Source: Solirubrobacter taibaiensis (GTDB taxonomy: Bacteria > Actinomycetota > Thermoleophilia > Solirubrobacterales > Solirubrobacteraceae). From it: a stretch of DNA of 64,000 nucleotides. The position numbers were made by a program, and so were the translations under genes. Below are positions 25,163-33,071 of the stretch, piece by piece. Position 1 is the first letter of the stretch; each line of letters starts with the position of its first letter. Under the pieces are notes generated by a model. The model worked only from the letters and a program-made list of their open reading frames with translations, did not search any database and had not been told where the DNA came from. Location: contig JAPDDQ010000020.1 of NCBI GenBank assembly GCA_027587225.1, positions 62,001 through 126,000 of the forward strand, read 5' to 3'.

Positions 25163-25591
25163 TTAGATTCGGCGGGCGCCTGAGCCTTCGAGCCCGAGGC
25201 GGTCGTCCGGGTTGACGAGGGCGCAGCGGTCCAGGGAGAGGCAGCCGCAGCCGATGCAGTCGGTGAGGGATTCGCGGAGGCGCTCGAGCTGGGCGATCTG
25301 TTCGTCCACGCGAGTGCGCCAGCCCGCCGAGAGCTGAGCCCAGTCCTCGCGCTTGGGTGGGCGGCCCGCGGGCAGGCGCGCCAGTTCCTCGCCGATCTGC
25401 TCGAGCGTGAGCCCGACGCGCTGGGCGAAGAGGATGAACGCGACGCGCCGGATCACGGGCCGCGCGTAGCGCCGGTGGCCGCCGCCGTTGCGCTCGGACG
25501 CGATCAGGCCGCGCTCCTCGTAGAAGCGCAGCGCGCTGGTCGCGACGCCCGTGCGCGCGGCGACCTCGCCGATCGTCAACCGCTCCGCCAC
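25163..25591 (-). CDS. soxR: SoxR, redox-sensing MerR-family regulator
   Basis: A 142-residue regulator with an N-terminal MerR winged-helix (LTIGEVAARTGVATSALRFY), a dimerisation helix and the SoxR [2Fe-2S] ligand set C112-x2-C115-x-C117-x5-C123 (CIGCGCLSLDRC). Oxidation of the cluster, often by redox-cycling compounds, lets SoxR twist its promoter and start transcription. In actinobacteria SoxR typically controls oxidoreductases and exporters. The GTG start lies inside the divergent promoter region, where a perfect SoxR box is found. Confidence 0.95.
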   Translation of the reverse strand: MAERLTIGEVAARTGVATSALRFYEERGLIASERNGGGHRRYARPVIRRVAFILFAQRVGLTLEQIGEELARLPAGRPPKREDWAQLSAGWRTRVDEQIAQLERLRESLTDCIGCGCLSLDRCALVNPDDRLGLEGSGARRI

Positions 25592-25622
25592 TTGACTTCA
25601 AGCGTACTTGAAGTTGCAGAAT
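25592..25622 (+). promoter_or_regulatory. SoxR operator within a 19-bp-spacer promoter
   Basis: The -35 TTGACT (25592-25597) and a -10-like CAGAAT (25617-25622) are separated by 19 bp, the over-long spacer typical of MerR/SoxR promoters. The 20-bp palindrome 25595-25614 (ACTTCAAG, centre CGTA, CTTGAAGT) fits the known SoxR-box form with CTTGA/TCAAG half-sites. The expected start point is close to the ATG at 25630, so the transcript may be leaderless. Confidence 0.85.
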
Positions 25623-25629
25623 GAGATGT

Positions 25630-25955
25630 ATGCCTTTCATCGTCGGACTCGGCGGGACGATGCGCTTCGGCTCCTCGAACGAGCGTGCGCTGCGGATCGC
25701 CATGGCGCACGCCGCGGAGCTCGGCGCGGAGACGCTGCTGATCACCGGTGCCCGCCTGGACCTCCCCACCTACGACCCCGCGATCGACCCGAACGCGGCC
25801 GCGGAGTACGTGATCGACGCGATCGAGCGGCGGACGGGGTGATCCTCGCCTCGCCCTTCTACCACGGCGGGATGACCTGGCTGCTCAAGAACGCGCTCGA
25901 CCACCTGGAGGCGCTCGCCGACCGGCCGCGGCCCTACCTCATCGCCGTTGCTTGA
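25630..25955 (+). pseudogene. broken NADPH-dependent FMN reductase (SoxR target)
   Basis: The first part, from the ATG of MPFIVGLGGTMRFGSSNERA, matches the start of NADPH-dependent FMN reductases, including the flavin-phosphate loop. It stops at 25842 after AIERRTG. The expected continuation, DGVILASPFYHGGMTWLLKN, is present in another frame from about 25832. One lost base near 25828-25833 would restore the frame. Even so, it ends at 25955 after RPYLIAVA, about 108 codons, short of the usual ~170-190, where the YgfZ gene begins. Two lesions make this a likely pseudogene, unless they are sequence errors. Confidence 0.75.
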
Positions 25956-26565
25956 GGTCACCGGGCCCGACGCGGCCGCCTACCTCGACGCCCACCTGAC
26001 GGTCCGCGTCGAAGCGGATCGCCACGGTGCGCTGCTCACGCCGAAGGGCACCTTGCTCGGCCTGGTCCGGATCGAGCGCACCGCCGCGGGATTCCGGCTG
26101 TACTCCGGACAGCCCGCGGTCGCCGCCGCGCTGGAGCGCGGCCGGATCGGCTGGATGGTCGAGCTCACGCCGTTCACGCACGAGGAGCCGGCGCTGTCCG
26201 ACCTCGAACGCGTCGAAGCGCGCATCCCCGCGTTCGGACGCGACATCGACGAGCGCACGCTCCCGCACGAGGCGGGGCTCGTCGGCACCGTCGTGCGCAC
26301 CGACAAGAACGTGTATCCCGGCATGCAGACCGTGCTGCGGCAGGAACGCAGCGGAACGGTGCACCGCGTGCTGCGGCGGCTCGCCTTCGACGCGCCCGTA
26401 CACGCCGGGACCGAGGTCCACGACGACACAGGTCCACTCGGGACGATCGGCACCGCGGCGATCTCGCCCACCCGCGGCCCGCTCGCGCTCGCACTCCTAC
26501 GCCGCCGCGCCGAGCCCGGTGCACGGGTGCGCGCGGGCGAGGTGTCGGGTATCGTCGAGCCGTGA
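25948..26565 (+). CDS. YgfZ/GcvT-like folate-binding protein, shortened
   Basis: A 205-residue relative of YgfZ, which helps Fe-S cluster enzymes. The N-terminus starts abruptly (TTG start) at VTGPDAAAYLDAHLT, and ALLTPKGTLLGLVRIER is typical. The usual signature K-x-C-Y-x-G-Q-E reads DKNVYPGMQ (120 onward), so the key cysteine is a valine. The first ~10 residues and a ~60-residue middle part of normal YgfZ proteins appear missing. It may be decayed or a divergent short form. It starts inside the end of the broken reductase and overlaps the next gene by 4 nt. Confidence 0.65.
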   Translation: MLEVTGPDAAAYLDAHLTVRVEADRHGALLTPKGTLLGLVRIERTAAGFRLYSGQPAVAAALERGRIGWMVELTPFTHEEPALSDLERVEARIPAFGRDIDERTLPHEAGLVGTVVRTDKNVYPGMQTVLRQERSGTVHRVLRRLAFDAPVHAGTEVHDDTGPLGTIGTAAISPTRGPLALALLRRRAEPGARVRAGEVSGIVEP

Positions 26566-27602
26566 CCCTCACGCGCGAGCAGCTGGAAGAGCACCAGCGA
26601 CACGTCGCCCGCCGCAAGGAACCGGACGCTCCGCTCACCCGCGAGCAGGAGCACATGCTCAAGCTCCAGTCGGGTGTCGGCAACGCGGCGATCGCCCGGG
26701 CGATGCTCAACCGCCAGCTCCCGGACCTCGTCCCGCGCCTGCAGCCGCCGCAGCCGATGGAAGACGCGATCAAGATGCGCGTCGTCGCCTACCTGGAGAA
26801 GATGCGGCTGGCGATCCAGCTGCACAACCAGGACGGCACGATCTCGATGCCGGAGTTGGTCAACCAGGTCCGCCAGAACGTGCCAGAGGCGCTCGCCGCC
26901 ACGCCGTTCCAGATCGAGATGGTGATCACCGAGGTGCTCGCGGGCGACACGCCGCCGCCCGTGCGCAAGGTCGTCACGCCGGACGGACGCTCGCACGAGG
27001 TCGCGGCGCGGATCCTGAACTCGATCCCGAAGCCGCCGAAGGAGCTCGCGGTCCACGCCGGGCCGGGCACGCTCACGTTCGCCTTCGCCGGCGAGGCCAA
27101 GCTGCAGGCCGGGCCCGTCGCCCTCAAGGCCGACAAGGACGGCGCCTCGGCCACGGTCAAGGGCGGCGATGCCTCCGTCACGGCCCAGGCCGCGTTCGCG
27201 GGCGACTCCGTCGGCCTGAAGGCGTCGGTCAAGGGGCTGAGCTTCGACGCGCAGATCCGCAAGGGCGCCAACAACGACTGGTCGAAGTTCGCGGCCAACG
27301 TGAAGATCCCGATCGGCGGCGACGAGACGGTCGAGGATCGTCCGCCGGTGGAGGAGATCACGGCCGCGGTCGTCCAAGCCGAGGCCGCGATCAACGACGT
27401 CGTCGCGCACCTCGCCCAGGGCGGCAGCCCCACCGACGCGGTCGTGAAGGCGAAGATGGCGTTGATCAAGCCCGCGTTCGAGAAGGTCGGCGAGGCCGTC
27501 GAGGCGCGCAAGGGTCCGCAGGCCGGCCTGAAGCTGACCGTCGGCACCGGCGATCCCAAGCTCGGCTCCTACGGCGTCGTCAGCCTGGTGGTGGAGTTCT
27601 AG
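26562..27602 (+). CDS. protein with eCIS-cargo-like N-terminal motif and beta-rich C-terminus
   Basis: A 346-residue protein of unknown function, GTG start, coupled to YgfZ by 4 nt. Near the N-terminus HMLKLQSGVGNAAIARAML (31-49) strongly resembles the LQ..GN(A/R)A(V/I)AR motif found in many actinobacterial proteins linked to extracellular contractile injection systems (often beside DUF4157). The rest has a helical part (70-150), a repeated Ala/Gly/Lys beta-strand part (about 165-245, e.g. GEAKLQAGPVALKADKDGAS), a helical stretch, and a final strand GVVSLVVEF. No signal peptide. No injection-system genes are in the window, so the link is by motif only. Confidence 0.7.
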   Translation: MTLTREQLEEHQRHVARRKEPDAPLTREQEHMLKLQSGVGNAAIARAMLNRQLPDLVPRLQPPQPMEDAIKMRVVAYLEKMRLAIQLHNQDGTISMPELVNQVRQNVPEALAATPFQIEMVITEVLAGDTPPPVRKVVTPDGRSHEVAARILNSIPKPPKELAVHAGPGTLTFAFAGEAKLQAGPVALKADKDGASATVKGGDASVTAQAAFAGDSVGLKASVKGLSFDAQIRKGANNDWSKFAANVKIPIGGDETVEDRPPVEEITAAVVQAEAAINDVVAHLAQGGSPTDAVVKAKMALIKPAFEKVGEAVEARKGPQAGLKLTVGTGDPKLGSYGVVSLVVEF

Positions 27603-27604
27603 CC

Positions 27605-28033
27605 ATGTCCAACCTCGATCTCCGCGTCGGCGACGACGACCGCGAACGCATCGTGGGCACCTTGCAGCGGCACGCGCACGCGGGCCGGCTCGACCCGTTC
27701 GAGCTGGACGAGCGCCTCGAGGCGGCGCTGAGCGCCAAGACGTTCCGCGAGCTGCAGCGACTCACCGCGGACCTGCCCGACGAGACGCGCACGCCCCAGG
27801 CGCTCCGGCGGCGCAAGGTCGGCGAGCTGCGCGAGCACCTCGGCTTCTGGCTCACGGTCTCGACGATCTGCGTCGCCGTCTGGGCGGCGACCGGCGCGGA
27901 CTACTTCTGGCCGCTGTGGCCGATCGGCTTCATCGGCCTCACGGTCGTGCTGCACGCGCTGGAGCTGCTCAAAGGTGCGCCTGATCGTTCCAGGTGTGGA
28001 GCGCCCAGCCATCGAAGCGCTCACCTTCGATGA
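27605..28033 (+). CDS. DUF1707 small membrane protein
   Basis: A 142-residue protein. The N-terminal ~55 residues match DUF1707 (LRVGDDDRERIVGTLQRHAHAGRL, then DPFELDERLEAALSAKTFRE), a small domain common in actinobacterial membrane proteins. Two hydrophobic segments follow (about 83-97 and 101-120). The last ~20 residues (from about GAPDRSRCG) look out of place because the gene runs 65 nt into the convergent phosphatase gene. A frame error near the 3' end is possible, since relatives usually stop right after the second membrane helix. Confidence 0.75.
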   Translation: MSNLDLRVGDDDRERIVGTLQRHAHAGRLDPFELDERLEAALSAKTFRELQRLTADLPDETRTPQALRRRKVGELREHLGFWLTVSTICVAVWAATGADYFWPLWPIGFIGLTVVLHALELLKGAPDRSRCGAPSHRSAHLR

Positions 28034-28616
28034 AGTAGTCGCGTCGCTGCGTGAACATCGTGATGCCGGTGTTCACGTGGCCCATGCGGTAGAGCGCCGG
28101 CAGGTGCTCGGGTGAGAACGCCTCGCGGAAGAGCGCGGCGCCGGTGAAGTAGTGGATGAACCCCCAGTGCGAGACGCAGAGGATGCGCTCGCTCTCGACG
28201 CGCTCCTCCAGCCGCTCCATCACCCGCGAGACCCGGCCGAGGATGTCGCTGAAGGATTCCGCCCCGGCCTCGGCGTGATCGGGCGCGGACTTCGGCATCC
28301 ACGTGATGTGGCCCTCGCCGTTGAACTTCGGTGAGACCGCCCGGTACGCGTCCGACTGGACGGCCTCGTGCAGGTCCTCGTCGACCTCGTATCCCAGGTC
28401 GAGCACCTCGCCGATGCCCTGCGCGGTCTCCTGCGCGCGACCGTACGGCGACGCGATGATCCGCTCGATCCCCTCGCCCTTCAGCCGCTCGCCCAGCCCG
28501 CGGGCCTGCTCCCAACCGCGCTCGGACAGGTGGTCGCCGTCCTCGGGCTCCGGCTGGCCGGTGCGCTCGGCGACGTTGAGGAGCGACTCGCCGTGACGCG
28601 TGAAATAGACAATCAC
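27969..28616 (-). CDS. histidine phosphatase (phosphoglycerate-mutase-like)
   Basis: A 215-residue enzyme with the RHGES motif (8-12) carrying the phospho-accepting histidine, a second RHG-fold arginine in ASPYGRAQETAQ, and the catalytic His in LCVSHWGFIHYF. The substrate is unknown. As last gene of the GH65-pdxST operon it might act on a sugar phosphate or on pyridoxal-phosphate-related compounds. The GTG start overlaps the pdxT stop by 4 nt. Confidence 0.85.
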   Translation of the reverse strand: MIVYFTRHGESLLNVAERTGQPEPEDGDHLSERGWEQARGLGERLKGEGIERIIASPYGRAQETAQGIGEVLDLGYEVDEDLHEAVQSDAYRAVSPKFNGEGHITWMPKSAPDHAEAGAESFSDILGRVSRVMERLEERVESERILCVSHWGFIHYFTGAALFREAFSPEHLPALYRMGHVNTGITMFTQRRDYFIEGERFDGWALHTWNDQAHL

Positions 28617-29155
28617 GACAACTGCGCCAGGAAGAGCTCGTGGACGCGGGTCTCCCCCGCGATCTCCGGGTGGAACGAGATCACGAGCATGTTGTCCTGG
28701 CGGGCGGCGACGGGGTGGCCGTCGACCTCAGCGAGGATCTCGACGCCGGCGCCGTACTCGGCCAGCCACGGCGCGCGGATGAACACCGCGCGCACCGTGC
28801 CGTCGATCCCGGGGATCTCCAGGTCTTCTTCAAAGCTCCGGATCTGGCGGCCGAACGCGTTGCGCCGGCACAGCGTGTCCATGCAGCCCAGGTGCTCGCG
28901 GTCGAGCATGATCATCCCGGCGCAGGTGCCGAGCACCGGCTTCCCGCTCGCGACGAACGCCCGCAGCGGGTCACCCAGCCCTTCGCGCTTGATGCCGAGC
29001 GTCATCGTGGTCGATTCGCCGCCCGGCATCACGAGCCCGTCCAACCCCTCGAGGTCGGCGGGCACACGGACCTCGCGCGTCTCCGCACCGAGGCCCTGCA
29101 ACATCTTCGTGTGCGCTTCGAAGTCGCCCTGAAGCGCGAGGACGCCGACTACCAA
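28613..29155 (-). CDS. pdxT: PdxT, glutaminase subunit of pyridoxal 5'-phosphate synthase
   Basis: A 180-residue class I glutamine amidotransferase that makes ammonia for PdxS. The catalytic triad is visible: Cys78 in LGTCAGM and H162/E164 in SFHPEI; the oxyanion strand is LVMPGGEST. The start overlaps the end of pdxS by 7 nt, so the two subunits are co-translated. Together they form the 12+12 PLP synthase. Confidence 0.97.
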   Translation of the reverse strand: MVVGVLALQGDFEAHTKMLQGLGAETREVRVPADLEGLDGLVMPGGESTTMTLGIKREGLGDPLRAFVASGKPVLGTCAGMIMLDREHLGCMDTLCRRNAFGRQIRSFEEDLEIPGIDGTVRAVFIRAPWLAEYGAGVEILAEVDGHPVAARQDNMLVISFHPEIAGETRVHELFLAQLS

Positions 29156-30033
29156 CCGCGGTTGGCCAGCAACTGCGCGTCTTCGAGCTTGCGCGACTCC
29201 AGCGACTGCATCGCCCCGCCGAGCCCTTCCGACGCCTTCGCGACGCGGTCCGCGTCCCGGAAGTGCGTGGTGGCCTCGACGATCGCCGCCGCGCGGGCCG
29301 CCGGGTCCTCGGACTTGAAGATGCCCGAGCCGACGAACACGCCCTCGGCGCCGAGCTGCATGACCAGCGACGCGTCCGCGGGGGTGGCGATGCCACCGGC
29401 GCAGAACACGACGACCGGGAGCTTGCCGGCGGCCGCGACCTGGCGCACGAGGTCCAGCGGCGACTGCAGCTCCTTCGCGGCGGTCGCGAGCTCCATGTCG
29501 TCCAGCGTGCCGAGGCGGCGGATCTCCGCGCGGATCGCGCGCAGGTGGCGCACGGCCTCGACGATGTCGCCGGTGCCGGCCTCGCCCTTGGAGCGGATCA
29601 TCGCCGCGCCCTCACCGATCCGGCGCAGCGCCTCACCCAGGTGGGTCGCGCCGCACACGAACGGGACCTTGAAGCCCCACTTGTCGATGTGGTTGGCCTC
29701 GTCCGCGGGCGTCAGCACCTCGGACTCGTCGATGTAGTCCACCTCGAGCGCCTCGAGCACCTGCGCCTCGGCGAAGTGGCCGATGCGCGCCTTGGCCATG
29801 ACCGGGATGCTCACGGCCTCCTGGATGCCCTTGATCATCGCCGGGTCGGACATGCGCGCGACCCCGCCGTCACGGCGGATGTCGGACGGCACCCGCTCGA
29901 GCGCCATGACGGCCGCGGCACCGGAGTCCTCCGCGATCTTCGCCTGCTCGGCGTCGACGACGTCCATGATGACGCCGCCCTTCAGCATCTCGGCCAGACC
30001 GGCCTTCACACGGAACGTCGCTTCGTCTCTCAT
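29149..30033 (-). CDS. pdxS: PdxS, pyridoxal 5'-phosphate synthase lyase subunit
   Basis: A 294-residue TIM-barrel that makes pyridoxal 5'-phosphate from ribose 5-phosphate, glyceraldehyde 3-phosphate and ammonia. The catalytic lysines are K81 (PVMAKARIGH) and K149 (IRSKGEAGTG), at the positions of the well-studied enzyme. MDVVDAEQAKIAEDSGA is diagnostic. It follows the GH65 gene by 13 nt on the same strand. Confidence 0.98.
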   Translation of the reverse strand: MRDEATFRVKAGLAEMLKGGVIMDVVDAEQAKIAEDSGAAAVMALERVPSDIRRDGGVARMSDPAMIKGIQEAVSIPVMAKARIGHFAEAQVLEALEVDYIDESEVLTPADEANHIDKWGFKVPFVCGATHLGEALRRIGEGAAMIRSKGEAGTGDIVEAVRHLRAIRAEIRRLGTLDDMELATAAKELQSPLDLVRQVAAAGKLPVVVFCAGGIATPADASLVMQLGAEGVFVGSGIFKSEDPAARAAAIVEATTHFRDADRVAKASEGLGGAMQSLESRKLEDAQLLANRGW

Positions 30034-30046
30034 AGCCGCAACGATG

Positions 30047-32389
30047 TTATCCACGCACGCGCCGGTGCCTGGGCTCACGGCCGGGCGGCTGCTTGGGCTC
30101 CGGACCCGGATCGTCGACGTGCCACTCGCGCGTGACCGGCCCGTCGATGGTGATCGGTTCGCCGTAGTGCAGGATCTCGATCGGGTCGCCGTCCACGAGC
30201 TCGTACGTGACGTCCTTGTGGCGGACTCGAACCCGGATGGAGCTGCTGCGGTAGCGGAGCCGGAACTCCAGCCGGGTGATCGCGTTCGGCAGTCGCGGGC
30301 GGAACGACAAGTCCCCGCCGAAGTCGCGCATCCCACCGAACCCGGCCACGGCCGCGATCCAGGAACCGGCGAGGGACGCGATGTGCAGCCCGTCGCGCGT
30401 GTTGTCCATCAGGTCGCCGAGGTCCATCCGGGCGGCCTCGCCGAAGTAGTCGTACGCGAGGTCCAGATGCCCGACCTCCGCCGCCACGACCGACTGCGCA
30501 CACGCACTCAGTGAGCTGTCGCGGACCGTGATCGGCTCGTAGTAGGCGAAGTCGCGCGCCTTCTGCTCGGCCGTGAAGTGGTTGCCGCGCATGTAGAGCG
30601 CGAGCACGAGGTCGGCCTGCTTGACCACCTGCGTGCTGTAGAGCCGGAAGTACGGCACGTGCAGCAGCAGCGGGTACTGCACGCCATTGAACTCGAACAG
30701 CTTGTGCTTGGTGAAGCCCTCGGCCTGCGGGTGCACCTGCAGGCGTTCGTCGTACGGGATGTGGATCGCGGACGCCGCGTCCCGCCAGGCGGCGATCTCC
30801 TCCACGTCCACGCCGAGCTGCTGCGCGCGGTCCGTGTAGCGCGAGGCGACGAGCGCGGCGTGGCGCAGGTTCTGCTCGGCCATCAGGTTCGTGTAGATGT
30901 TGTCGTCGGCCAGCGCGGAGTACTCGCACGGGCCGGTGACGCCGTCGATGTGGAACCGACCCTCGTGGTCGTGATGGCCGAGCGAGCGCCACAGCCGCGC
31001 GGTGTGCACGAGCAGCTCCAGGCCGGTGGTGGCCTCGAACTCCTCGTCGCCGGTGGCCCGGACGTAGCGGATGACCGCGTCCGCGATGTCGGCGTTGACG
31101 TGGAACCCCGCCGTGCCGGCCGGCCAGTACGCGCTGCACTCCTGCCCGCGGATCGTCCGCCACGGGAACGCCGCGCCCTTGAGCTCCAGCGTCTTGGCGC
31201 GTTCGAGTGCGAGGTCCAGCGTGGCGTGGCGCCAGCGCAGCGCGTCCGCGGCCGCGGTCGGCTGCGTGTAGGTGAGCACGGGGAGCACGAACGTCTCCGA
31301 GTCCCAGAACGCGTGGCCGTCGTAGCCCGGGCCGGTGAGGCCCTTGGCCGGGATGGCGCGCCGCTCGGCGCGGGCACCGGCCTGCAGCGTGTGGAAGAGC
31401 GCGAAGCGGACGGCCTGCTGAAGCTCGCCGTCGCCGTCGATCTCCACGTCGGCGTGCTCCCAGTACGCGTCCAGGTACTCGCGCTGCTGCGTCGCGAGCT
31501 TCTCCCAGCCCGTGCGCTTGGCGCTCGACACCGCGGCGTCGACCTGGTCGCGGACGGACGGGAGCGAACGCCGGCTCGACCACCCATAGGCCAGGAACTT
31601 CGTGAACCGCAGGCTGCTGCCGGGCTGCAGCTCGGCCGTGAGCCACACGCGCCCGAGGTCGGCCGCCGCCTCGGCGCCCGCGACGATCCCGTCGACCTTC
31701 TCGACGACGTGGTCCATGCCCGCCGCCATCCGCAGCTTGCTGTTGTTCGTGCGGTGGACGAGCACGACGCGCAGGTTGTTGACCTCCTGCTCCTCGGCTT
31801 CCAGGGGCGCCTCCAGCGCGGCCGCGGCGCGCGGGTCGCGGGTCCGGATGGCGTTGGGCTCGTTGGCTACGAGCTCGGACTGGGCGACGATCCGCAGCGG
31901 CTGGTCGTCGATCGCCTTGACCTCGTAGCGGATCGCGGCCACGGAGCGCTGCACGAACGAGACGAGGCGCGTGGAGTTGACCTCGATCTCGCGGCCACTC
32001 GGGGAGCGCCAGCGAACGTGGCGCTTGAGCACGCCCTCGCGCAGGTCCAGCGAGCGCGTATGGGCGAGCAGCTCTCCGTAGCGGATGTCGAACGGCTCGT
32101 CGTCGACGAGCAGCCGGATGAGCTTGCCGTTGGTGGCGTTGACGACGGTCTGGCCGTCTTCCGGATAGCCGTAGCCGGCCTCCGCGTACGGCAGCGGGCG
32201 GATCTCGTAGAAGCCGTTGAGGTAGGTGCCGGGCAGGCCGAACGGCTCACCCTCGTCCAGGTTCCCGCGCAGGCCGATGTGCCCGTTGGAGAGCGCGAAG
32301 ACCGACTCGGTCTGGGCGAGCACCTCGAGCTTCAGGCGGTCCTCGCTCACCGCCCACGGCTCCACGCTGAACGCCGGATGGGTGATCAC
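30047..32389 (-). CDS. glycoside hydrolase family 65 disaccharide phosphorylase
   Basis: A 780-residue GH65 protein, the family of maltose, trehalose, kojibiose and nigerose phosphorylases, which split alpha-glucosides with phosphate to give beta-glucose 1-phosphate. The N-terminal beta-sandwich holds ESVFALSNGHIGLRGNLDEG. The (alpha/alpha)6 barrel carries GKGLTGPGYDGHAFWDSE-like and FPWRTIRGQECSAYWPAG segments. The general acid is expected in GVTGPCEYSALADDNIYTN. The GTG start overlaps the beta-phosphoglucomutase stop by 4 nt, which strongly supports a phosphorylase. Which disaccharide is used is not predictable. Confidence 0.93.
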   Translation of the reverse strand: MITHPAFSVEPWAVSEDRLKLEVLAQTESVFALSNGHIGLRGNLDEGEPFGLPGTYLNGFYEIRPLPYAEAGYGYPEDGQTVVNATNGKLIRLLVDDEPFDIRYGELLAHTRSLDLREGVLKRHVRWRSPSGREIEVNSTRLVSFVQRSVAAIRYEVKAIDDQPLRIVAQSELVANEPNAIRTRDPRAAAALEAPLEAEEQEVNNLRVVLVHRTNNSKLRMAAGMDHVVEKVDGIVAGAEAAADLGRVWLTAELQPGSSLRFTKFLAYGWSSRRSLPSVRDQVDAAVSSAKRTGWEKLATQQREYLDAYWEHADVEIDGDGELQQAVRFALFHTLQAGARAERRAIPAKGLTGPGYDGHAFWDSETFVLPVLTYTQPTAAADALRWRHATLDLALERAKTLELKGAAFPWRTIRGQECSAYWPAGTAGFHVNADIADAVIRYVRATGDEEFEATTGLELLVHTARLWRSLGHHDHEGRFHIDGVTGPCEYSALADDNIYTNLMAEQNLRHAALVASRYTDRAQQLGVDVEEIAAWRDAASAIHIPYDERLQVHPQAEGFTKHKLFEFNGVQYPLLLHVPYFRLYSTQVVKQADLVLALYMRGNHFTAEQKARDFAYYEPITVRDSSLSACAQSVVAAEVGHLDLAYDYFGEAARMDLGDLMDNTRDGLHIASLAGSWIAAVAGFGGMRDFGGDLSFRPRLPNAITRLEFRLRYRSSSIRVRVRHKDVTYELVDGDPIEILHYGEPITIDGPVTREWHVDDPGPEPKQPPGREPRHRRVRG

Positions 32390-33054
32390 AGCAGCTCCCC
32401 CAGGTCGTCGACCACGATGTCGGCGCCGTGCGCCTTGAGCGCCTCGCGCTGGCCGACGCGGTCGACGCCGACGGTGTAGAAGCCACCGGCCCGGCCCGCG
32501 GCGACGCCCGACAGCGCGTCCTCGAACACGACGGCGTGCTCGGGCGTCACGCCCAGCAACTTCGCGCCCTCGAGGAACGTGTCCGGCGCCGGTTTGCCCT
32601 TCAACCCGAGCGATTCGCGGACGGCTCCGTCCACGCGTTCCTCGATGAAGCGGTCGATGCCGGTGACGCGGAGCACCTCCGCCGCGTTGTGGCTGCTCGA
32701 CACCAGCGCGCGTCTGAGGCCCGCTTCGGTCGCCGCTTCGAGATAGCGGATGGAGCCGGCGAACGCCTCCACCCCATCCGTGCGGATGAGGTGCTGGACG
32801 AGCGCGTTCTTGATGTCGCCGATCCGCTTGATCTCGTCCGCGGATGGATGGACATCGCGCGAGGCCAGGAAATCCCTGATCCCGTCCTCGCGCGGCTTGC
32901 CGTCGACGTAGGTGTCGTAATCCGCCTTGGCGAACGGATATCCCTCGTCCTCGAACGTCTTTTTCCACGCCTTCGCGTGCACCGCGGCGGTGTCCGTGAG
33001 GACACCGTCGAGATCGAACAGCAGGGCGGTGATGCCGCCTGGTAGACCCAGCAC
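32386..33054 (-). CDS. pgmB: beta-phosphoglucomutase (HAD family)
   Basis: A 222-residue HAD mutase that converts beta-glucose 1-phosphate to glucose 6-phosphate. The nucleophile and acid are D14 and D16 in LLFDLDGVLTDT. KGKPAPDTFL and VFEDALSGVAAG are typical of the family. It is directly upstream of, and overlapping, the GH65 phosphorylase, whose product it uses. GTG start. Confidence 0.92.
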   Translation of the reverse strand: MLGLPGGITALLFDLDGVLTDTAAVHAKAWKKTFEDEGYPFAKADYDTYVDGKPREDGIRDFLASRDVHPSADEIKRIGDIKNALVQHLIRTDGVEAFAGSIRYLEAATEAGLRRALVSSSHNAAEVLRVTGIDRFIEERVDGAVRESLGLKGKPAPDTFLEGAKLLGVTPEHAVVFEDALSGVAAGRAGGFYTVGVDRVGQREALKAHGADIVVDDLGELL

Positions 33055-33071
33055 GGCGTTGAGGCTATGAC

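Noticed and set aside
30578..32479. 633-codon plus-strand frame
   Set aside because: It is antisense to the GH65 phosphorylase, with biased composition and no motif.
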